This document shows positions 34,194-42,301 of a stretch of 64,000 bases of DNA, in pieces (positions within the stretch are counted from its first letter, which is position 1; every line of letters starts with the position of its first letter). Source of the DNA: Deltaproteobacteria bacterium IMCC39524 (GTDB taxonomy: Bacteria; Desulfobacterota; Desulfuromonadia; Desulfuromonadales; BM103); the NCBI GenBank assembly GCA_029667085.1, contig JARUHJ010000002.1, positions 62,001-126,000 on the forward strand, written 5' to 3'. Below the pieces are notes generated by a model. The model was not told where the DNA came from. It ran no database searches and saw only the letters and a list, made by a program, of their open reading frames with translations. Both the position numbers and the translations under genes were made by a program.

Positions 34194-35282
34194 TCAAAAG
34201 GAGGGATGAACTGTCGTTGCTGGCTTCATAACCTTGCCGATAAAGGGGGAGGTCATGGCGCGAACCAGCGCGCTGTAGTTCAATTGAAATGTCACTTCTG
34301 TACCGACCGATAGCTTGAGTTCGTCAGACTCCAGAATGAGGTGGTCACTACTGGCGCCCAAGACATTGATTCCGGTTGGTGCCTGCAGGCCGGACGGATC
34401 AATATCCTGCTGTCCGACAGCAAGGATGGCTTGCGTGACCAGGCCCCGATCTGTGACGGGTGGAGCCTCCCCGAATGCGGTTTGTGCGATCGTACCCGAT
34501 GGCTTTGATGGTTTAACCTTAGCTTCGATTACTTCGGCACATAGCGTGATAGAATCGGTATACAGTCCGTCGATCGGTTGCCGATGGAGGGTTTCGCAGC
34601 CAAGCAGGATGGCCTCACCCAGGCGAAGGTCGTTAATCCGACCAATCTCTGCGCCACTTAATGCCCACTCCAGGTTTGCAGAGTTTCCTCCCGATACAAT
34701 ATCTATGTTCAGGCCTAAGGTTGCTTCGATAGAGTCTGCAAGATCGGACAGCATGGTCATATTCCTACTGTCTGGTGATACTCCACTACGGCATGCGAGG
34801 TTGGTACCGATCCCTTTGAAAACGATATTCGGCAAGCTAAGTGTTTCTCGGACGGTGTCCGTCACGTCTTCCGGCATGATGCCCTCACGGAGGTCACCCA
34901 GCTCAACCATGAGAATCACCCCATGGGTACGACCTGCCTTTTTCGCTTCCAGTGAGAGCTTTTTGATGACCTCGATCTCAGTGTTGCAACTGACATCGGC
35001 AGACATGACGACCCGTTTCGCCTGACTCAGCATTGGTGAACGGATCAGGGTCATCTCTGCCGCTCCCAGTGCAGACCGCATCGCTTCAATGTTTTCGATG
35101 CGCGAGTCGCCCAGCCTTTTGACCCCGGCTTCAAGCAATGTCGCGGCAATCTCAGCAGAGCCGAGGGTCGCCTTGGTTATGCCGGTGACCGAGATGCCAC
35201 GCTTGTCCAGTCGTTCAACCAGGGTGCGGGCGTTATGGTGGATTTTGCGGAGGTCTATTTCCAGCCGCGGTGCGAACATCAT
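34194..35282 (-). CDS. Alanine/ornithine racemase-like PLP enzyme
   Basis: A 362-residue fold-III PLP enzyme. The Schiff-base lysine lies in GITKATLG (Lys37), and the PLP phosphate region in VSGGNSANLEWAL. Its closest known type is the ornithine racemase/YhfX group rather than classical Alr. It overlaps the stop of the DUF1611 gene (ATGATG around TGA), so the two are co-translated. The pair suggests interconversion of a D- and L-amino acid; the substrate cannot be fixed from sequence. Confidence 0.82.
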   Translation of the reverse strand: MMFAPRLEIDLRKIHHNARTLVERLDKRGISVTGITKATLGSAEIAATLLEAGVKRLGDSRIENIEAMRSALGAAEMTLIRSPMLSQAKRVVMSADVSCNTEIEVIKKLSLEAKKAGRTHGVILMVELGDLREGIMPEDVTDTVRETLSLPNIVFKGIGTNLACRSGVSPDSRNMTMLSDLADSIEATLGLNIDIVSGGNSANLEWALSGAEIGRINDLRLGEAILLGCETLHRQPIDGLYTDSITLCAEVIEAKVKPSKPSGTIAQTAFGEAPPVTDRGLVTQAILAVGQQDIDPSGLQAPTGINVLGASSDHLILESDELKLSVGTEVTFQLNYSALVRAMTSPFIGKVMKPATTVHPSF

Positions 35283-36475
35283 GCGCTGACAGCCGACGTT
35301 TCCTTAAGCTCCGGGAAGGCCGCTAGCACCATTTCCAAGAGCCGCTTAGGAGACCTGGTTAGTGCATCTGTGACCGGGATTCCGAGCTCTTGTTCATACT
35401 TGCTAATGGCAGCACCCACCTCTATATCGTTCATCTGTTCATGATTGATGGTCAGACCGATGATTTTAGTGTCTGCGAAGGTTTCGATCAGATTGATTTC
35501 ACTCGCCGGTGTTGGCATCGCCATGTTTTTAAAGTCGCAGCGCATACTGCGCCCTGGCGCATGCTGTAAGACGACGCCGTTGGGGCAGCTGCCGCGCAGG
35601 ATAAATGATGTGGAAGAGAAAGCGGGATGGCTCAGTGCGCCTTGGCCTTCGACAATGATGACATCGGGACTCTCATTCTCGAAGGCTTCAACGACGGTCG
35701 CTTCCAGCTCGCCAGCGCAGAATTGCGAGGGCACGGCGTCGAGCGCGACACCGTAGCTTGCGCCCTGGATCAAGCCGGTTTGACCGGTACCGATCATCAC
35801 TGCTTTGATACCCGCCTCATTGAGGGTACTGGTTATGATGTTGGCGGTGGTGCGTTTGCCAATGGCGCAGTCGGTTCCAAGCACGGCGATTACCGGACAG
35901 GTGACTTCGGCGATCCGGCCGCTGAACAGATGTAAATCTTTTTTGTCGCGGGGTTTGCGAACGTCCAGAATCCTGACTTTGCTTGCAATACATGCTGCGG
36001 CAAACACCGGGTCATCGTTTAAGAATTCATGTAGGCCGTTGACGATATTCATCCCATGGCTCATCGCCTCAAGCACCAGGCCACGCTCGTGCTTTGACAG
36101 CATGCCGCTCGATGGTGCCATACCGAAGATGAAGAAATCAGGGACTGAACCCGCCTGTGATAAAGCGTCAGCGAGATCGCGACAGATGGGAATTGCGTTC
36201 GGCTTGTTATCGAGAATCATACCGGTATCAAGGCCAGATTTTTCACTGTCGATAACCGATAGAATTTTATACTTTTCCGAGCGTCTGATCAGACCATTGG
36301 CGGTTTTGCCGTCAATCTCACCAAAATTGGCTTCACAATAGATAATTGCGGTGGCGGCACGGGTTTTTTTATCTGTGGCCCGGAGGGACGAAGACCTTAC
36401 TGCAGAGGGTTTTGCAACAAATTTAAGGGTGGATTCATGCGTGTTCACGGACACAACGGGCGGGACGACTAACAT
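35279..36475 (-). CDS. DUF1611 protein (DgcN-like)
   Basis: A 398-residue protein. Its C-terminal half has a P-loop-type fold typical of DUF1611 (CPVIAVLGTDCAIGKRTTAN), then GQTGLIQGASYGVALDAVP and VIVEGQGALSHPAFSS. DgcN, a member of this family, has been linked to D-glutamate use in marine bacteria. The racemase beside it supports a D-amino acid role here, but this is inference. The ATG has AAGGAG six bases upstream; a 28-codon extension is unlikely. Confidence 0.85.
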   Translation of the reverse strand: MLVVPPVVSVNTHESTLKFVAKPSAVRSSSLRATDKKTRAATAIIYCEANFGEIDGKTANGLIRRSEKYKILSVIDSEKSGLDTGMILDNKPNAIPICRDLADALSQAGSVPDFFIFGMAPSSGMLSKHERGLVLEAMSHGMNIVNGLHEFLNDDPVFAAACIASKVRILDVRKPRDKKDLHLFSGRIAEVTCPVIAVLGTDCAIGKRTTANIITSTLNEAGIKAVMIGTGQTGLIQGASYGVALDAVPSQFCAGELEATVVEAFENESPDVIIVEGQGALSHPAFSSTSFILRGSCPNGVVLQHAPGRSMRCDFKNMAMPTPASEINLIETFADTKIIGLTINHEQMNDIEVGAAISKYEQELGIPVTDALTRSPKRLLEMVLAAFPELKETSAVSA

Positions 36476-36917
36476 AGTGACTCCTTTGAGAATCAGTCTC
36501 AGAGGAGGCGACGAGATCGTGCCGGCCAGTATTGGCCGATTGTCAACGAGTGGTCCCAACTAAGGTTGGATGCTGTGGAAATAAATTCCCACTGGGCGGC
36601 TTGAGTTGCAAGTCTAACACATTACGGCACATATTGTTGGGAAAGAATTGATAAATCAGTAGTTTAAGTGACTTAGACGTGAGGCTTGTCACATGGCACG
36701 TCGCTTGAAGCCCGTTTCATGCCTTGCCGTGATAAAAGAAAAAGACCGTAATTCTCTGGATGGTATATCATGCGGTGAGTCGCTTCATAATTAGTCGCCT
36801 AGCAGCCAGTTTATTGATTGTCCGCCCGGTTACCAGATTTTTGAAAAGGCCAGCACATTTCGTCTCTCATCTCCTCTCGTTCTCTTGCTTTTTCCTTTTT
36901 CCGGTACGGATTGCCCT
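36476..36917. other. Divergent intergenic region
   Basis: This 442-base stretch separates the DUF1611 operon from the M81 peptidase gene and should hold both promoters. Apart from one weak sigma-54-like site at 36694-36708, I see no hairpin, repeat or ORF in it. Confidence 0.6.
36694..36708 (+). promoter_or_regulatory. Weak sigma-54-like site
   Basis: TGGCAC, five bases, then TTGA matches the -24/-12 consensus except for the final C of TTGC. It lies 210 bases upstream of the M81 gene. The mismatch hits a key base, so this is only a candidate. Confidence 0.2.
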
Positions 36918-38393
36918 ATGCGTTTCAATGTATTGACGGCTGAGATTTCCCATGAAACCAATTCTTTCAGCCTGCACAAAACCGGGAGACAAGCCTTCAT
37001 GGCCCGTTATGCCCTGATGGGCGCAGCAGCCGTCAAGGAGCGTGGCGCAGAGAATACGGAACTTGCGGGCTTCCTTGATGCCGGTCGTGTGCATGACTGG
37101 AAAGTCACTCATGTTCTGAGCGCTGCTGCCGGTCCGAGCGGTAAAATCAGGCGCAAGGCGTTTGACTGGCTCTGTGAGCCGATCCTCGCCAGCTTAAAAA
37201 AACATTCATTCGACGGGCTGCTGCTTGGCTTACACGGTGCGATGGGCCTCGATTTCTGCGAAGATGGCGAAGGTGAATTACTCCGTCGTGTCCGCAGTGT
37301 CGTGGGCAATGAGATGCCGATCGCTATCACCCTTGATCCCCATGCTAATGTCAGCGAGCAGATGTGCGCGCTGGTGGACATCATTGTTTCGTTCAAAACC
37401 TACCCTCACATTGATATGCGTGACACCGGACGCCAGGCTGGAGAGATTCTTCAACGAACGATGGCCGGTGAAATCAAGCCGCGCATTATCCGTGTCAGCC
37501 GTCCCATGCTGGAAGAAGTCAATGGTGGCCGCACCGACGTCGGCCCCATGGTTGAGCGCATTGCCGCGGCACGAGCCTATGAAGAGAAGGAAGATGTCTT
37601 TGCCGTGAGCATAAATGCGGGCTTTGCCAGCGCCGATGTCGCCGAGGTTGGGCCAACGGTTTTGGTGAGCGCACAAGGGGATTTTGCTGCGCACGCAGCT
37701 TTCGCTGAAACGATCGCTGATGATATCTGGAATCGTCGTTTTGAGGTACTTAACGATTATCTCAGTGTTGATGAGGCGGCGGCGATTGCCGCGGCTTACG
37801 CCCCCGAAAAGGGGCCTCTGGTTATTGCTGATTACGCAGATAATCCTGGCGCTGGCGGTTATGGCGATTCAACCGAGCTGTTGCGCGCACTGCTCGATGC
37901 GGGTGTGAACAATGCCTGTTTTGCTCCCATGGTGGATGGAGAGGTCGTGCAGGACCTACAGACTGCTGTGGTTGGCAAGCCTGTGCAGCTGATGTTGGGT
38001 GGTAAGACCGACCCAGATTTCGGTGGTGGCCCACTTGCTGTCGAGGCTGAGCTCGTGTCACTCAGCGACGGGCTTTTTACTGGCGATGGTCCAATGATCC
38101 ACGGGCTCCACGGCAGTTTCGGCCCCAGTGCCGTCATCCGTGTTGGTGGCATTGAAATATTGGTGGTCACCATGCCCCGACAAATCCTTGATTTGCAGCA
38201 ATTCAAGGCATTTGGTGTCGATCCGCAGAAAAAACATGTCGTGGCAGTAAAGTCGATGCAACACTTTCGTGCTGCCTTTGAGCCGATTGCGGGACAAATA
38301 ATAGTTTGTGATAGTGGCGCACTTTGCACCCCACGTTATGATCAACTGCCATATCGTAATGTGCCAAGACCGATTTTCCCCTTAGACACCTAA
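36918..38393 (+). CDS. M81-family (MlrC-like) metallopeptidase
   Basis: A 491-residue protein of the microcystinase-C family. N-terminal motifs include AEISHETNSFS, LLLGLHGAMG and ITLDPHANVSEQM, which carry the Asp and His residues expected to bind zinc. The C-terminal MlrC_C domain shows DYADNPGAGGYGDST. MlrC cleaves small linear peptides from microcystin. Most homologues act on unknown peptides or amides. It is divergent from the racemase/DUF1611 pair, so a shared substrate such as a D-amino acid peptide is plausible. The ATG before RFNVLTAE is preferred. Confidence 0.85.
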   Translation: MRFNVLTAEISHETNSFSLHKTGRQAFMARYALMGAAAVKERGAENTELAGFLDAGRVHDWKVTHVLSAAAGPSGKIRRKAFDWLCEPILASLKKHSFDGLLLGLHGAMGLDFCEDGEGELLRRVRSVVGNEMPIAITLDPHANVSEQMCALVDIIVSFKTYPHIDMRDTGRQAGEILQRTMAGEIKPRIIRVSRPMLEEVNGGRTDVGPMVERIAAARAYEEKEDVFAVSINAGFASADVAEVGPTVLVSAQGDFAAHAAFAETIADDIWNRRFEVLNDYLSVDEAAAIAAAYAPEKGPLVIADYADNPGAGGYGDSTELLRALLDAGVNNACFAPMVDGEVVQDLQTAVVGKPVQLMLGGKTDPDFGGGPLAVEAELVSLSDGLFTGDGPMIHGLHGSFGPSAVIRVGGIEILVVTMPRQILDLQQFKAFGVDPQKKHVVAVKSMQHFRAAFEPIAGQIIVCDSGALCTPRYDQLPYRNVPRPIFPLDT

Positions 38394-38421
38394 TAAAGTT
38401 TTTAAATATACAAAATTATGT

Positions 38422-38445
38422 CCACCAGGCTTCGATCCCTGGTGG
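38422..38445. terminator. Hairpin after the M81 gene
   Basis: CCACCAGG pairs with CCTGGTGG around CTTCGATC. No clear T-run follows on either strand, so termination is only possible. Confidence 0.4.
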
Positions 38446-38578
38446 TCATTCTTATATTGCAAGGGGCTCGGTTGAATTGGTTCCCAGACGTGGTAATCTA
38501 CAAGGGAGAGTTGATTATGTGCTGTAAAATTGTTTCGATAATTTGAAGGCTTGACTCCTTTTTGAAAGGAGATCAATC

Positions 38579-38776
38579 ATGAATACGACAGTAACCATGA
38601 GCTACGGCTCGCTAGATTCTTTAAGAAATGCTGTAGACGATCTAATTGGCGTCGGCATTCCGCAAGAGCAGTTTCACGTTATTAAAGATGACTTGCAGCT
38701 CAAGGTCATCACTCCTGTGGACAGCGAACCAGAAATCCGGGAGCTTTTAGGTCGGCATAACCCGGTAACACATTAA
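38579..38776 (+). CDS. Hypothetical 65-residue protein
   Basis: The ATG has AAAGGAG at good spacing. The protein is acidic and soluble, with an alternating pattern (TVTMSYGSLDSLRNAVDDLI...FHVIKDDLQLKVITP) that suggests a small ferredoxin-like alpha/beta fold. I recognise no named family. It stands alone. Confidence 0.7.
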   Translation: MNTTVTMSYGSLDSLRNAVDDLIGVGIPQEQFHVIKDDLQLKVITPVDSEPEIRELLGRHNPVTH

Positions 38777-39126
38777 TGCTAACATTCTTCGGCCGCTGGA
38801 TTTGCCACAAGAACAACCCTGGGCAGGTAAAGTTGAGCCTTCAATTTTGCCAGTTTTTTTTGTTAATAACCTGGCTTTATTGCCCCACACCATCTTCCTG
38901 CAGACTCACATGACTGCTCGCTTTGCAGCGCACCTGCTTTTTAGACACCATTACGCTCGATTTGTTTCCTGGAAGTCACTCCTTCTATGACGCATAAATG
39001 TGTCTTTTTGAACTCTATCGTCATGATTCACATTTTACCTCTTCAAGCATTTGGTCACGGACTTCATATCCACACAGGTTCTAAGCTATAATCATTGAAA
39101 AGGAATTCTTGCTCGAAGGTGATTTA
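38777..39126. other. Intergenic region without a supported gene
   Basis: This stretch of 350 bases has one short TTG-initiated frame with no ribosome site and unlikely composition. I see no repeat or RNA in it. It should contain the promoter of the DUF3750 lipoprotein. Confidence 0.5.
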
Positions 39127-39678
39127 GTGAAGTACTTTAAAAAAAGCTTAAAGCTTCTCCCAGCTTTTGTCCTTATGGGGGCCCTGTTGTCGAACTGCTC
39201 TTCTGGTAAAGACTGGCGCACTGCGAGTCGCGAATCTGCGGGGCTTGCCCCCGACCCTTCCGTTTCAAAAGAAGCGATTATACATGTTTATGGCGCCAAA
39301 GCCTGGAGCTGGCGAGGCTGGTTTGCAATCCACACCTGGATTGCTGCAAAACGGACTGGTGAAGCCACTTACACGGTGTACGATGTTGTCGGTTGGCGTG
39401 GTCAGCACGGCGAGCCTGTCTTGAAAATTGCACAGGACATTCCAGACCGACTCTGGTTCGGAGAGACGCCTCAGATTCTCAAAGAACATAAGGGCTCAGA
39501 CGTTGACAAAATGATAGATGAAATAAATAAGGCCGCACATGCCTATCCATGGAAAACAACCTACAGTGTCTTTCCTGGGCCCAATAGCAACACCTTCACC
39601 GCCTGGATTGCCAAACAGGTCCCAGAGCTTGAGCTGAGTCTTCCGTTTACCGCCATCGGTAGTGGTTACGTGAATTAG
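39127..39678 (+). CDS. DUF3750 lipoprotein
   Basis: This 183-residue protein has the lipobox LSNC. The DUF3750 core follows, with HVYGAKAWSWRGWFAIHTWIA and YTVYDVVGWRGQHGEPVL, and later YPWKTTYSVFPGPNSNTF and the SLPFTAIGSGY end. The family resembles a cell-envelope hydrolase fold, but no activity is established. A GTG with AAGG seven bases upstream is taken as start; a TTG six codons earlier is possible. Confidence 0.85.
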   Translation: MKYFKKSLKLLPAFVLMGALLSNCSSGKDWRTASRESAGLAPDPSVSKEAIIHVYGAKAWSWRGWFAIHTWIAAKRTGEATYTVYDVVGWRGQHGEPVLKIAQDIPDRLWFGETPQILKEHKGSDVDKMIDEINKAAHAYPWKTTYSVFPGPNSNTFTAWIAKQVPELELSLPFTAIGSGYVN

Positions 39679-39763
39679 TGTTTTTTTCTGTATCACGATT
39701 TCTGATACCAAAAACAGGGTTGTTGCTGATAGCGATATTTAGCAGACTCGTTAATCTGAAAAA

Positions 39764-39793
39764 AATGGCCACCCGTTGCCACGTGGCCATTTC
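39764..39793. terminator. Hairpin between DUF3750 and PilZ genes
   Basis: AAATGGCCAC pairs with GTGGCCATTT around CCGTTGCCAC. An A-run precedes it, so it would terminate best on the minus strand, but it may also end the DUF3750 transcript. Confidence 0.5.
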
Positions 39794-39936
39794 CTCTGTG
39801 CAGGCCCCAGATAGGTTGAGCCTCTCGTCCAATCTGACCACTCCGGTGCAAAAGGAGATAAGCTCGAACACCACTTCTTTGACCACAACCTATAACAGGG
39901 TATAATTGAAAACCCCTTGCCTGATAAAATAAAGAT

Positions 39937-40554
39937 ATGCTTCAAATGAGTTGTTCAAATTGTGGTGGACTTATCAAATCGCCTCATCTCGCAGAGGTGC
40001 AGATATTTTTGTGCCCTCAGTGTGAGGAAATTGTCGTGGTTGAAGATGTCGTCATTTCAACCGAAGAAGGATCCTTTGACCTCCGTTTTTCTTTGAAAAA
40101 CTTGTTGCTTGCTGCAAGAGAAAAATTTCAACACAAAAAGTCTGAGAATTTAGAGCTTGAAACGAAATACGAGATTAATAAAAGGTTGGCTCGATTGCTG
40201 AGAAGAGACGATTTTCGACTAAACCTGTCTCGTGATTTTTTTGTACAGATAGGCTTCGGCAGGAATAAAAGGTCCGCTAGATTATTAAACATAAGCTCCA
40301 CAGGTGCAGCCATTGAAATTTTCGATCTGGGTCAACTACCTGATGAGGATTCTGAAACAAAATTTCATTTACAATTACCTGGAAAGGAAGAGCCCTCATC
40401 TCTTCATGCCAGGGTTATTTGGAGTGGGAAACCAGAAAACATCCCGGTATCTCCAACGACTACCATGGGCTTACAATTCAAGGATATGGATGAGGAGACA
40501 CGTGCATATATCTGGGATTTTATTGTTGATGCTGAAACCTCAGATCACACATAA
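39937..40554 (+). CDS. PilZ-domain protein with N-terminal zinc ribbon
   Basis: A 205-residue protein. The N terminus has two CxxC pairs (CSNCGG and CPQCEE). The PilZ domain in the second half shows RRDDFR (RxxxR) and NISSTG ((D/N)xSxxG), the residues that hold cyclic di-GMP, so binding is likely. No catalytic domain is present. It probably acts as a c-di-GMP-responsive adaptor. No motility or polysaccharide genes are next to it. Confidence 0.87.
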   Translation: MLQMSCSNCGGLIKSPHLAEVQIFLCPQCEEIVVVEDVVISTEEGSFDLRFSLKNLLLAAREKFQHKKSENLELETKYEINKRLARLLRRDDFRLNLSRDFFVQIGFGRNKRSARLLNISSTGAAIEIFDLGQLPDEDSETKFHLQLPGKEEPSSLHARVIWSGKPENIPVSPTTTMGLQFKDMDEETRAYIWDFIVDAETSDHT

Positions 40555-40671
40555 CTGCCAGATTAACAACGCAGGAGATCACTCGTCTTCCAAGGCTATA
40601 ATCTGTTTAGAAAAGTCAAAAAGCAACGGATCTACAACCAAAACAAAGGCAAGGCAAATGCAGGCTAGTTA

Positions 40672-40738
40672 TTAACGCAAAGATGCGGAGACGCAGAGAG
40701 CAATAGTCAGAATTGAGCCATTTATAAAGCTTTGAAGC
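40672..40738. repeat. Dispersed intergenic repeat, copy 8
   Basis: TTAACGCAAAGATGCGGAGA, then CGCAGAGAGCAATAGTC, matches copy 1 in inverse orientation almost base for base for about 60 bases. It lies between the PilZ gene and hgcB. Confidence 0.75.
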
Positions 40739-40825
40739 GTTTCAAGAGTCTTTCCGGGTAAGCCGGAGCTTTACAGAGAGTGTCGCTACGACTCAATTGC
40801 TTCAGGTTGTGATTGAGGCGATTCT

Positions 40826-41113
40826 CTAGCAGCTGCCACCACACTCGCAATTAGGTTCTTCACCGGTCAGCCAACCGTTGATGATCGCGCTGGCACAGCC
40901 CACTCCTTTTTTAACAGTCAAAGCTTCAACCGGACAGTTGATGGCGCAGGCGCCACATTCGATGCAGGCGTTCAAGTCGGCAATGTCTGCCTTACTGTCT
41001 TTCATGACAAGAACTCCGTGTGGGCAAACCACGGTACAAAGGTCACAACCGATGCAGCGTTCCTCATCAAGCTTCAAGCTGGCAACATTTTTAATGTAGC
41101 GCGGAGTTGTCAT
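40826..41113 (-). CDS. hgcB: HgcB, ferredoxin of mercury methylation
   Basis: This 95-residue 2[4Fe-4S] ferredoxin has clusters CIGCDLCTVVCP and CIECGACAINCP. The second matches the HgcB signature C(M/I)ECGA(C/S). Cys73, known to be essential in HgcB, is present in KKGVGCASAI. The tail ends CECGGSC, supplying the C-terminal cysteines thought to bind Hg(II). HgcB reduces the corrinoid of HgcA and passes mercury to it. It lies 18 bases after hgcA in the usual order. Confidence 0.96.
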   Translation of the reverse strand: MTTPRYIKNVASLKLDEERCIGCDLCTVVCPHGVLVMKDSKADIADLNACIECGACAINCPVEALTVKKGVGCASAIINGWLTGEEPNCECGGSC

Positions 41114-41131
41114 CTCTTCTCTTTTCTCCTT

Positions 41132-42301
41132 TTAAAAAGCCGCCGCCAGCCAGCAAAGAGCGCCGACCAGAAGAGCCGCTGCCTGCGCAGGTATGGCCCG
41201 GCGCATCTCTTTCTCAACGCCCGATGGTGAAGTGAAGGTTGAGGAGCCTGTGAAGTGCATGGCGCACCAGGATGAGATTGTTGCTGTAGCGATGATCAGG
41301 GCCAGTGTGTTCAGCCCTCCCAGGGTGTCAGCAAAGATAAGGGAAGCCGCAAGCCCGATTGCGAAGCCGGTTATTGCGCCTTTTTTGGCGAAGGCTCGCC
41401 CGGGAACCCAAGGCAGCAGAATTGGAGTCACCACCGCACCGGTCAGAAGGGCCATCATCCCTGCTGCAACGGCAGCGCCGCCGCGTGACCATGCTGCTGA
41501 AAGGGAAAAAACCTCAGGGCCTATGCCGCCGACAAGAAACAGGGCAGCAATACTGTAAAGAATATGCTTCCACATGTGTACCAGCTCTACAGGCGTCAAG
41601 ACCAGGCGGTCGACCAAGCCAAAGGTGACTCGCCGCATCTGCGGTGTGGCTTTGTTGCCGGTATCGATAAACTCTGGCAGGTCGCTGCTGCGGACCGGGC
41701 CATAAACAACTTTGAAACCGCAGGCCTTGGCGACTTCGTGGGCGGCAACTCCCGGGGCACCGAGCTGCGGCAGGATCAGGGTGCGATGCTTGACGACATC
41801 CTGTAGCTTAACTCTTTTAACCTGACGCACAATTTCGTCTGTGCTGAAAGTCCCTTTGCCGGCGGCGCACCAGACGTTGATGCCTTTGGTGTCGGTAACC
41901 AGTATCCAGGCGTCGTGGCCGTACATGTCGCGGCGGAGGATGTCGAAGGTCATCTTGTAGTTGGCGGTCACCAGGACCGGGCTGTCGCCTGAGGGGGTGC
42001 CGATGGCGTAGAGCCCCGGTGCGATACTGTAGCGCGTTCGCCCGAAACCCCAGCGCATCAGCCAACGGCCCGCAATGTCTGTTGCGGTGAGGCGTGTTGC
42101 AACTTTAGGAATCTGCTGCCCTGATGCCGTTGTCCAGCCGCAAACGAAAGGCCAGAGCTTGTAGCCTGGCCGGTCGTCAGCAACCTCGGTACAACAGGGT
42201 CCGGTGCTTTGTGCAGGTGGACAACACTCTGTGCCATCCTTATTTGGAGGGCAGCAGGATGTTTCCGGCGCAGGTGGTGGGCAGCTATTGTTCTTAATCA
42301 T
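41132..42301 (-). CDS. hgcA: HgcA, corrinoid methyltransferase of mercury methylation
   Basis: A 389-residue protein. The cap-helix motif N(V/I)WCA(A/G)GK is present as INVWCAAGKG, with Cys145 positioned to bind cobalt of the corrinoid. The C-terminal region (about residues 225-389) has five membrane helices, as in known HgcA. The first 40 residues are unusual: CCPP-type pairs (SCCPPN, ECCPPA, GPCC) that could bind Hg(II) or another soft metal. The ATG shares its A with the stop of the DAHP synthase gene (TAATG). A methyl group from methyl-tetrahydrofolate is the expected substrate. Confidence 0.97.
   Translation of the reverse strand: MIKNNSCPPPAPETSCCPPNKDGTECCPPAQSTGPCCTEVADDRPGYKLWPFVCGWTTASGQQIPKVATRLTATDIAGRWLMRWGFGRTRYSIAPGLYAIGTPSGDSPVLVTANYKMTFDILRRDMYGHDAWILVTDTKGINVWCAAGKGTFSTDEIVRQVKRVKLQDVVKHRTLILPQLGAPGVAAHEVAKACGFKVVYGPVRSSDLPEFIDTGNKATPQMRRVTFGLVDRLVLTPVELVHMWKHILYSIAALFLVGGIGPEVFSLSAAWSRGGAAVAAGMMALLTGAVVTPILLPWVPGRAFAKKGAITGFAIGLAASLIFADTLGGLNTLALIIATATISSWCAMHFTGSSTFTSPSGVEKEMRRAIPAQAAALLVGALCWLAAAF

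Noticed and set aside
38422-38445. CCACCAGG-CTTCGATC-CCTGGTGG as a tRNA T-stem
   Set aside because: The loop resembles TTCGATC, but flanking bases do not form the rest of a tRNA; a simple hairpin is enough.
38802-38990. 62-codon plus-strand ORF
   Set aside because: TTG start, no ribosome site, and composition unlike its neighbours.
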